The notes under the pieces were generated by a model that saw only the letters and a list, made by a program, of their open reading frames with translations, did no database searches and was not told the DNA's origin. Positions 12,001 through 24,000 of a stretch of DNA of 64,000 nucleotides are shown piece by piece. Where the stretch lies: contig CAIIXF020000005.1 in NCBI GenBank assembly GCA_903813345.2, positions 7,073,375 through 7,137,374 on the forward strand, read 5' to 3'. Source of the stretch: Owenia fusiformis. Taxonomy: Eukaryota > Annelida > Polychaeta > Sabellida > Oweniidae. The stretch's first letter is position 1; every line of letters begins with the position of its first letter. Made by a program: the position numbers and the translations under genes.

Positions 12001-15000
12001 CTATTAGATAATTTCAAGTCTTGCTCAGGTAGAGATATTTTCACATCAGATGTATTCAGGACAGGTCTGTGTGTTCATCATTACAAGACTCAAATCAATT
12101 TAATATAACCTTAGTAAGTCATGCAAAATGCAAAAATTGGGTGCAAAATTCCAATTAAATGTAACATCCAGGCACCGATGTATCTTGAAAGGGTACCCTT
12201 GAAAGCAATACCAATATATTAGCGCAGCACCTGACTGCTACAATGTTGGGGAGATTTCTATTATGCGTAAAACAACAGTCAACATACCAAGATTGACTTG
12301 CAGACTCCAGCTACAGCTATACAGGAAGGGGAGGCAGGGAAATCAATTGGAAGATTTGGCAAGTTGAGAATTTTCATAAGTGGTATGAGACCCTTTTGAT
12401 TGACAAACTCCCTGCAGTGGTCATCTGTTGTGTTGTTACTCAATATTGCCTCAACAAACTTCATCTGAAAAATACAAATTGGAGAAGTATATTCATCAAT
12501 TATTTTATCACCATAAGGCATGTGAAACTGGCAAAATGATGTTGTTGAAAGTTAACATTGGAGATAAGTTTTGTTCAATATTTTGAGGATTTATTTAGTG
12601 GAATGTTGCAGTCGAGTGCTTCCCATCCACAATAAATATGAAAGGGCTATTAGATAACTGCATTTATATAGCATCGCTTTTATACCCACTGTCTTGTGAT
12701 ACAAACAATGGGAGAACTTCAATGCATAGATGAACTTTATCCACCAATTTCTAAATCTGATATAATATGCAAAATGTTGTGCATAATCTGTGCTGTGAGA
12801 TATAAGCTGAATTTTCAAATGCAATTTTAAAAATTCCAGAATAAATGAACAAAATTAAATTTGAATAAATTTATTGGACATACCACATTAAGTACATAGT
12901 CCATTAGTGGTATAGCGATTGTCTCCTGACTGTCAACTTCAGGAGTATTCAGCTCCATTGGTTTAGCACTTGTTCTCTGAGATGTCATCCCCAGATCTTC
13001 TTCATCTTCCTCATCATCAGACGATGCTCCATCTGCAGCACTTCGAGTGCTCAAGATTTGTTCAATTTTTGGCGTTGGTTTTTGGCAAACATAGCGAGGG
13101 TTTGTACCCATTGCACAGACTTCTTCTAATAACTAAAAGTAGATACACTCATATTAATATAGTAAGAGACAAAAATGCCATAAAAGTAACTTCTGAAAAA
13201 ATGATCTATAACAATATTTTGGTGTAATAATAATACCAAACAAAATTGTCATAGTAAAGGTACAATTGTTGAATTGATTGTTCTCAGTGTAATTCTAGAG
13301 CTGTAGATATACTATCAGTGAAAGTCAAATATATACGATCATCATTGAACAATCAATATCCTAAACATATACAAGAGAGGATGCTCTTATAATGCACTCA
13401 CCATTATAATAGCTTTTGTAGCATCAGTCCGAAGTGATGGCTGATGTCTCATCAACTCATCCATAGCATTACCAAGGTTACTGGCAGTGTCACCTACAAA
13501 ACAAAATAAAATTCATTCCTGTTATATAAAATACTAAGGACTATTACTACTGCATGGGTTATCAAAAAATGAAGGACTACTGATTGATATTATGCTTGTT
13601 CAGGTTGAGATATTTTCACATCAGATATTTTCAGGACAGGTCTGTGTGTTCATCATTACAAGCCTATACTAAGATGTTTATTAAATGTAAAACAGCATAA
13701 AGACACAGGGCTAAGTTCAAACATGTATCAGCATACGCTATGCCCTATTGTACCTTATCATCAAATCAATAAATTGAAGAAAAAAGTTAACATGTAAATT
13801 GGCTCACCTAGTGGATCTGAGTTTCGTCTTCTACGCATGGCTGGCAGATAGTCCTGGGAAAGTAGCACTTTGAAGAGACGATCAAATGGTTTACATTGCA
13901 CAAAAGATTCCAGGCCTCGGGCATTGAGACAGAGGGCACTGAACACATTGGGTAAGGAGGCTAAGACCTCTCTTGTAGCTGGCACCTGTACACAAAATAC
14001 AAAATTCTTATTGAGTTTGTAATTAGTACATTAAATGTAAGAGTTTATGCAATAGAATTTTAATTTTACTTATGTGCCCACTGGCATATTTGTTTAGGGT
14101 CCTCTAAACCAAACAATTTTAAATGACAGAAATCATATTTCTATATTTGCTTGTTCAGGTTGAGATGTTTTCACATCAGATGTATTCAGGACAGGTCTGT
14201 ATGTTCATCATTACAAGCTTTTTGAGGAATGTATAACAATGTTCAACTAGAAAACAGCAACTCCATAGAGTAGCAAATCCCATCGAACAAAACAAGATTG
14301 ATAAATATCTTCTTGAACATAGCTCCTTTGTCCCTAGGTATCAGAATATAAAATTTGAACCTAATCTGTCAACTGGTATTTGGGTTATCAAAAATTACAT
14401 TTTTAACGAAAACTAAGTTAGATTATTGCTAATTGATAATACTTACATCTTTGATTAGGAGAGCATGCAGGACAACATCAGTGAGGCCATTGTCTTGCAA
14501 GGAGGATAGGAGAGATGGTTCTTGGAACACATACACTGTAACTACATCAGTGGCTGAAAATAACAAGACATACTTCTAATGAATTTGTTTATATTTCATT
14601 GAATACAAGAGATTGTGAAACAGGATTTCAACTTTACATTATGTGGCCATTGGCATATTTGTTTAGGGTCCGCTAAACAACCCCTTAACAATTTAAACAG
14701 GAATCATATTACTATATTTGCTTGTTCAGGTTGAGATATTTTCACATCAGATGTATTCAGGACAGGTCTGTATGTTCATCATTACAAGCTTTATATGCAA
14801 GGAGTGTCTGAGTGAAGAATTTTATAAATGAAAGAAAATGCATTTGTAAAGAGTTAAGAATTTGAAAAACAATGAAAAAGAAGTTACAAAAGAAGAACTC
14901 AAGTGAAAAACGACTTACCAAGCAAGAAGAGAGATGCTCCATAATATTCTGCATTGCTTATGATGTGCTTCAAAGATCTAGGCAGTGAACCATCCATTAC

Positions 15001-18000
15001 TGAAAGAAGGAACAACACTAGTTGAAAACTATTGTAGAAACATGTATACGTATTGTTTTGAGTCGGGATAACAATTCTAATTGAATTATCAAGAACTCAG
15101 GATTTTGAATTATTCAATGATGAAAAAACTTGGTGAGCAATGAAGTAACCATTTTGTTGAGTTTTTTGATTAAATTATTTTCTTTGATGTCAGTTATCAG
15201 GTAGTTGTCCACATGGGTGGTCAGACATATGCTTGTCAATATTATTCATCACACATCATTATTTGTTGCATCTTAAACTTTATGCTTGGCTCGATCAAAT
15301 CATATCACTAGTTAAAAATTCACTCGAACAGACTGAAATTTCTAGATGTACTGATCTCATTAACATTATAAAAGTATATTTGATAGGTAATGTCGAGTAT
15401 TACAATAAATGTACTAACAATGTCTTATGCTGTCAGAAAATGAGGGATCAGGTATGGCTTTCTTCAGGAAGTTCAGCATTGACTTCAATAAGGCTGCTCT
15501 CTGTGGGAAACACTGCATTGCTGAATAAACAACAAAAACAATACATGTATATTTGGTATATTGAATTGAGAAAAATAGTGAATAGTGAAAAAAAAATGTT
15601 TGAATCAATTTATCCTCAGAATGTAATTGCTCAACATCACTCTTGAAGAGTTTATGATCGGCAAATTATTTTATATCATCGGACAACTAAACAGAAATAA
15701 TCCTTTTCTCCATTATACCTGAATACAAAGATGTGCACTGAAATATGCACAAATTATCAGTATTGTAATGACATGATAATTTCGATGTTTGAATAAAAAT
15801 ATATTCCCAAAGGTTACATTTTAATCTTAAAATTACATTAGAATACAAGAAATACAATATAATTCCTACTTACAAGTTTTGGCAGCACTATAATCTGGAG
15901 GAGCCACTGACGAGGCATCATTTCCAGATGACAGAACACTTGAAGGTCCTGGATTTGACACAGTAGCAGCCTCCGGTTGTTCACTCGATGTACTTGGCAA
16001 TGGAGCTGGTGAATTTGATTGGTCAGTCTCCATATCTTCCTGGACAGCAGGAGAATTTGGGTTTGAACCGGTGCTTGTCATAGATTCACTGCGCTTTGGT
16101 TTAATAACAAATGGTTGGTCCTTCCGACATATCTCAACTTCATGCTACAATGTAACATAATAGAAAATGATGGGTTGAACAATATGACAGATTAATTGCA
16201 TAATTAAAAGATGACAGGTTAATTACAATAAAACATGATAGATACAATATAGCACTCTTCATACAATATGAGACTGCACAGAGACCGATTATTCAGTGCT
16301 GTCATACATAAAGCGATTTTTATGAATTGATTGTTCTCAGTGTAATTCTAGAGCTGTAGATATACTATCAGAGAAAGTCAAATATATACGATCATCATTG
16401 AACAACCAAAACCATAAACAATATTTCAACTCCATGTAACACAGATGAAGCATGAATTAATGGAAAATGATAGATTTTTGATATTATTTTAACTAAATTG
16501 TGCAATAATATTTGTGGTCATGCGATTATTCATACCCTAGCCTAAACATCAATTCTTCAAATTATTATTTAAGTATGATTCTTCATATAATGCATGAAGA
16601 TCTAGACCTTTTTGTCAGTCAATGATAAGAGAAAGGCATAAAGCTCAAGGAGTATATAAGACTAGGAAGGTGAATAAATAAAATTGTTTACCTCTAGTCT
16701 GTTGATGAAGGCATTGAGCCCTTGATATGTCTGGAACGCCTGCATGTCCAAATTGGTAATAAGATCAACAACTCTAACTGCACGAGTCACAAACTAGAAA
16801 ACACAAAGTGATCAATGTTGAAAGATGAAGAAACTGTGTTTAAATGAAGTAGTCTGAGATCATACTATCTAGGATTGTGTCCAAGGTTGTTCTCAGTGTA
16901 ATTCTAGAGCTGTAAATATACTTTCAGCGCAAGTCAAATATATACGATCATCATTGAACAACCAATTGCTTCATCTTCTTTCAAAATATATGTAAAAAGT
17001 AAAATGACTGGAAGTGGAAGCCCCACTAGTAAACTTGACAGCTTACCACATTTTTCAATCCAAATAGGTAGTGAGCTTTTAATGTATTAATAATGAAGCA
17101 GATCTGACAACAGACAGCGCTTTCGTTTGAGGAACAGGTTGCAAAATGCATGTCTGCCTTTTCACATACAAGAACATTCATTGTATATATGATTTAATTA
17201 TCAAGAAAAAGTTATGGCTTTTGCCATCTTTTCCCAACACCAGTGAAAATGCAGACATTTATTCCTGTCAGTGAGCATTGCTTAAGTTATTATAAGTAAA
17301 ATGAATGTAAACATGACTTACAGTGATATGTTCCTGGCCCTCAGCATACCAGTTGATGACTTGGAGCAGTGACTCCATCATACCACATGACACCAGGGAA
17401 TCACCACCTGAAATATTACAGTACAAAGTAATATACTACTGCCAGGAGTTTCAATTAAGTTTTACTAAACCCTTGTTTGGACATTCTTTAGATCTTGTAA
17501 AAGGAACAATATGTATATCTAACATGACTTGGCTTCAGTCAAAAATAGAATAATCACTGATGTATCAGGATTAGATCATTTAGTTATCATCATCAGCCAG
17601 TTTTGGTGTGAACAAAGTGCAGGGCAAAATGTATCTAGCCTTATACACTGCCATGGAACACCACTTTACTTTAAAGATAATCTTCTATTCATTCTCTCAA
17701 AAACTGGATTAAGGATGCAGTACCGGGTCGGTTTTCACGTCTGTTTGCGCAGGTTTTACTTCCGGTTTGAGAAAGCTAGCCCCCCAAGAACCTCATTTTC
17801 GCATTTAGTCTTATTCAAAAATTATAGTTCTTGAGTCGCAATTAGTGGATACGAAAACCAGGGTTCGAAAGGTGCCAGCTCTATTGAAAACTCAAAAAAG
17901 TAAAAAGATTCATTTTGGGTAGGTAAAATAATTTTTATTTTGTAATTACCAGACCACCCTATGCAGACAGAGCCTGTGGGAAATATTGGGTGCGGCGCAA

Positions 18001-21000
18001 ATGAGCGGAGGGTGCGGAGCTAACGGTCATTTTTGAATTTAAAATTGGGATATTTCTGAAACTAAGCCGTTTTGGGACTTCAAATATACCAAGATATGTG
18101 TATTTGACACCAAATATCAATAAAATTGTGAAAATAGTAGTGCAATTCATTTTATAGCGACGCAGTATGCCTTAAACATTTCCCAGACCTATATATTTTG
18201 AGACTATCCTTTTAATACTGCGTCCCCAGCATTCATAAAAAATGGTGTTCAAGATACACTACCCATGCAAATTATTTTTGCATCTTGGAAGCCAGGCAGT
18301 ATCTGTGTGATTTTATAAAAATTCGGAAATGTTCTTCAGATATGAGCCCCTCTAAATATTGGGTGCGGAGCTACGTTTATGGAGCTGCTCCGCACCCAAT
18401 ATTTAGAGGGGCTCATATCTGAAGAACATTTCCGAATTTTTATAAAATCACACAGATACTGCCTGGCTTCCAAGATGCAAAAATAATTTGTATAGATAGT
18501 GCACCTTGAACACCATTTTTTATGAATGCTGGGGACTCAGTATTAAAAGGATAATTTCAAAATATATAGGTCTGGGAAAGGTTTAAGGCACACTGCGTCG
18601 CTATAGAATGAATTGCGCTACTATTTTCACAATTGTATTGATATTTGGTGTCAAATACACATATCTTGGTATATTTGAAGTCCCAAAATGGCTTAGTTTC
18701 AGAAATATCCCAAATTTAAATTCAAAAATAACCGTTAGCTCCGCACCCTCCGCTCATTTGCTCCGCACCCAATATTTCCCACAGGCTCTGTCTGCATAGG
18801 GTGCAGATGGTCAATCCTCTTCACAGTGTTCGCGTTGACGCCGTTTTTTCTCGTTTTTACGGAAATTTCAAGAGGTTGGACGGAAAAATCAGAAATAACT
18901 TACGTCCTTGGGACGCAAAGATTCTACACCACCATCAGGTAACTTTTACTGCAGCGTAGAAGTGATAAAACATGATTTTCTGAAGAATTTTCAGATCGTC
19001 TACTTCCTTGATCTCGATAATGTTTATGTCGGCAAATCTGATTGGCTACGAAGTGTCTCAGTATATTCGCGGGGTTTCTAGTCTGAAACGCAGCATTTGA
19101 TTGGCTATGGTGCCCTCCGAGTCATTCCGGAGTATACCGAAGCTGGATAATCTGTTGTACGCAAACATTAGTTTCAAAATTGAGAATTGAGACTTGTTTT
19201 TCACGATAACCTAATTACTTCCACTAGGAACCGTTAGATATCGATCTAATGTTATACATCAATATAATTATTTAATGATAGATCAACGTTTTTCATCTAA
19301 AAGTCGTCAGAGAAAGGAGAAATGTTATAAAAAGAAACAAAAAGTTCACGACCTTGACACGACCTTGAAGATCGCTGGTTGGTAAAATGTGAAAACAACT
19401 CTTAATTTGAATATTTCTTTCATTCATTTCGGAGAATTTTGGTATAGCATTAGTAAAGAATTGTGTGAAAAGGACCAAATGATAGATATTTATCGGGAGA
19501 ATGCATAGAATTACAATACATGTCATTTTATCCGGTTTTAGCGGAAGCACTCTATTATCGCCCACTTTACTTTCACTTTAATATTAATTAATATCAAAAT
19601 ATGAGGGACGCAAAAAATATTAGACGGGACTCACATTTTTCAAATGTGTTGCGTCCCTGGGACTCAGAAATTTAAATGGCTAGCGCGAACACTGTCTTCA
19701 TATTGCACTTGGATGATGATAACATCATAGTGATACATTGTAACAAATATGAGCAAAATCTAATGTCTGGAACTTTCTCTACGCTGACCTGGTACTGCAC
19801 CCTTAAAAAACCAATTCATTTAAATGAAGACACAAACATCAAATTTTGAGTTGCAGCATCAAAATTCCTACTGTAATGCTCTACCCCCCCCCCCCCCCAC
19901 CATATATGGCTTTTAATGATTTATAACATTCTCCTTCTGTAGTAAACATGCTTACCTGGCTCGTAACTAGCAAGGTGGTAGAGGAATGAGAATAATGCTG
20001 TGGCAAATGGTTGGGGAAATGGTTCCTTGTTGGGGTCTGTCATGTGGTGAATACAGTCTCTCACTAAGACAGGAAGATAGCCATGGTAGGATGACGCCCC
20101 AGTTGACTCAATGATAGCTGTTAATCTGAAGATAATATACATAAACAGTGATCTATCAAGTATTAAAGCAAGTGGGCGCTGTACCCACTCAAGATATTGA
20201 TTTGATTGACATGAAAATTCATTTGAATTCTCTTGAAAATGAAAAATTGCGAAAAATATGGATTTTTATGAATGTTAATAAGAATTGTGAAAATTTCACT
20301 TGAAACTGATTCTAATACATCTAGTTGAGTAGTTGTTCTCAGTGTAATTCTAGAGCTGTAGATGTACTATCAGAAATAGTCAGAGCTATACGATCATCAC
20401 TGAACAACATTAAAGCATAAAAGGGTCCATGACCTTGATGTTTAACTATATGTATAGGGTAGCTTATCTTCAGACAAAATCTTTGGAAAAACCAATTGAA
20501 AGGAGTTTCACTTAATGTTCTGACAAAGGAGAATTAATGAACAGCAGGTAAAAAATTATTGGAAATATGGAAACAGTTTCATCAGATTCATGAAAATACA
20601 CAGTGATTTTGTTAAAACCAAGAGGAATATAGATCGTTCCCTACTCCTTAGGAAACTGATTGATGATAATTTAAACTTTGTACTTACTGAGATGTTCTGT
20701 CAAGGTGTATGATTGAAGTCAATGTTCTAAGAGATGCTGCTTTGATTTCCTGCAATAACATTTCATTGAATAATTAAATGCAATTTGATCTACTATCTAT
20801 TTTATCCACGGAGTCTATTTATTAATCAATTGTTATATTTAACAATAGGATTCTAATTTTAATCCACTAGAGGATATAGATGTAATTTGTAGCTCTTTAC
20901 TTTCAGCTTGCCAATATAATACAAGATATGATCAGCTAAAAGCAAGCGCCGAGTTGATGTAGCAATGTGTTGATAAACAAATCACTCATGAGATAGGAGT

Positions 21001-24000
21001 GAGGAGTCAGTACCACAGTGCAGAGTGTGGAACAACTGAATACTGTGCAAGTCATTTTTTGAAAACCAGGGAGCTGGCCATGACTAAGAACATTTAGGAG
21101 GGCCTAGATTTCTTCAGTTCCTACAGCAGTTTTAGCTCGAAAATGTTGCAGTTTCCTTACCATTAGTTTAGGGTCATTGACCTCTAGTATGTCCTTTAAC
21201 TCATAGATGAGTCCAGTGTATAACAGTGTGTTCACATTTTCTTGTATCGCACTGGAGTACACTGAAATAGAAGATAAAGTTTTGTGACCAGTTGAAACAG
21301 TTTAGACATCAAGCCTTTCTGCGACACAGTAAAGGTCATATGTAAAGTTTAAGCTACTTTTACATAGTAGTTTTACTCAAAATTATCAAATTCTGAAGTC
21401 TTGCTTTGCACAAGGTCGTTGCTTTAACAGTTACTGTCCTCAGAATGTAATTGCTCAACACCACTCTAAGAGTTTATGATCGGCAAATTATTTTATATCA
21501 TCGGACAGCAACAATACACAACTAAGCTGTTCAAAAATCATAGAATTAAGAATATTGAGAATTTCAATTATACACTTCATGTGAAACATTAGCAAAGGTC
21601 CTGTGTAAAGTTTAAGCTACTTTCATATAATATGAGGCAGGTGAAATGACCAACGGACACTAGCAGCAATAAATATAAGTATAAATCTCTTTGTGGAGAT
21701 TCTTACCTAATATTGAGATTGCTTGGAGTCTGGCTTGCACGCATTGCACACGTTTGGCATAGTTTGAGAAAGAGTGAGCTAACCTAATGTGAGTAAACAC
21801 CAACATCTGAAGCAGAACATATAATATTGATAATTAAACACAAATATTTGGAACTTTTCATAATTCAACTGACCTTAACCCTTAAAGGGTTAAGGCTACA
21901 GAGAATTACACCAACAGTTAGGGGAGTGGACTAGGGGGGTTAGAGTCACAATTCTTCCTCTAAAACATGCTTAATTCAATTTCAAGAAAAGCCAGAAAGT
22001 GTCAGATCAAAAGACAAAAGTGTCAGATCAAAAGAAAAAGTTATCAAAAGAATTCCTGGGGGGGGGGGCATTTAAGGGTTAATTTATTCTCTTCAGTTTA
22101 GTCTTCCTATACTCTTGTGGCCCTTTACTCAAGCATGACCACACATAGACAGTCAGCTCTGAGTGAGTGCCGAGTTGATGTAGCAATGTGTTGATAAACA
22201 AATCACTCATGACATAGGAGTGAGGAGTCAGTACCACAGTGCAAAGTATTATTTTTAATTCTTCATCAAAAAAATGGTTCAAAACTGAAATGACCAAAAT
22301 TTTAATATAATTGATTTTCTACATACATACCTTTTTATTTTCTGGTACTTTTGAATTCAGGAGAATATCCTCCATGATTTCAGCTGGAGTTTTTCCTAAT
22401 TTATCCACATTTTCAATATGGATACTGCTAATTACATTAGCCACTTGCTACAAAACAGAACATATTTCATTTTCATTAAACGATGTAAATTTTCTAAAAT
22501 ATACACCTTTAAGCTTGGAATTATAGCAAAACATACTAGCAAGCACAATTAAAGGAACATTAGTGTACAAGCCTCAGTCCTATCATTAAGGTATCACTGT
22601 GATTCAGCATTAGGCAAGTTTATCATCACTAGCTGTTAGCAATATATAAATATAATCACCTAACATTACAGACATAACAAATATGTAAAAAATGACCTCC
22701 ATAAAGGATTAAAGATACAAACAGTTTTATTACCTTTTTTGCAGATTTTTCTTCTTGGGTTTCCGCATAGTATTCAAAATGCAGAGTTGTAGCGCTAGAT
22801 GGATAGGTCTGAAACAAACATGATAACAATAACAAACAAGACATTATCATCCAAAATGATATTATTATTATGTTATGTTAACCTGCCATTTGTTAAAATT
22901 GCTAACCACTTAACACAAAAAGTAGGAGACTGTAACAATGTCACCACTTAAAATAATATGGAATAAGGCCTCAGTCTCAACATTAATAATCACAGATTTT
23001 CAGGATTAGATCGGTTTGTTTATCATCATGGGCCATACTATATTATGATAATATTTCTGCACATGTACCATGTATACTTACATTTAATGGCAAATCCTGG
23101 CAGCATTCTGCCAAACCAAATCCATTTTCTTTACCACCCCAGCTCTGAAAGAAATTAACACAAATGTCTGAGTAATTCATATTTACTTTAAAAACCATTG
23201 ATATACAGATTTAAATTATTAATGTAGCCAAACTAAATAAATTAATTTGTAAGTATCTGTAACTGTCCTCAGAATGTAATTGCTCAACAGTACTTAATGT
23301 TTATGATCGGCAAATTATTTTATATCATTGGACAGCAAAATAATTCTATTCTATTTATTACTTATAGAAATAAAGATTTTCCAAATAAGGAGAAATTCTG
23401 ATTATAACCGTCCCTCACCTCAGCCAAGTGCGTTAGACGCACAATCAAGCCTTGTTTTTTGTCAGCAGGCAATCGAGTGATGAAATTGGAGCGTTTGCTG
23501 TAACAGATAAAACATCACACTACGTTACATTGATTACAACTAGATTTTTTCTAACAGAAAGAAGCTTTATCATTTCCAGAACAAAACATTTAAAACAACA
23601 CAATTACGAGTGAAGGGAGCTTGGTATTACATGTACTACTATTCAGCCTCAGTCCTATCATTTAGGTATCACTGTTATTTCAGCATTAGGCATGTTTATC
23701 ATCATCGGCTGTTGACAAAATATCAGCTGCGACCACATCAGCAGCAACATTAACTTGATGTTGCATAAGAGAAATACATGGCTTAAAACAACAAATTTCA
23801 AATTTCTTGAAAATTGAATGGCGAAAGAAGCGAGCTTTTTAGAGTAATGTAGACCCATTACATTAACTTTCAAAGGAGGAAAAAATATTTTCATAGGAAA
23901 ACATAAAACAAATATGACCTTAATTTTGAAACCCTTGCTTGACACCCTACTCCTCCTAGAAATAAATCCAGATTTGTATTGAACTCAATGGGGTCAGATT

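Larger units (their letters stand above)
17408..19955. other. HUWE1: HUWE1 intron 12, enlarged by nested repeats
   Basis: Apart from the family F snoRNA, this 2.5-kb intron holds a foldback palindrome (17955-18803). Beyond it (18800-19800) is non-coding sequence, part of which (about 19310-19570) resembles in inverted form the inside of the element at 50095-50879. A short inverted pair GCAGTACC/GGTACTGC at about 17718 and 19789 may mark the ends of a larger composite insertion. A C-tract lies near 19885. Confidence 0.6.

Noticed and set aside
9367-14789. CRISPR-like regular repeats
   Set aside because: Spacing is hundreds of bases, set by introns, in a eukaryotic gene; no array or cas genes.
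17959-18799. Two mirrored 63-residue frames
   Set aside because: They are the same sequence in both arms of the foldback palindrome, with nothing conserved.
21434-23335. 18S target for family C from the match TGTAATTG
   Set aside because: Eight pairs only, position not a site I know to be methylated; left as unknown.
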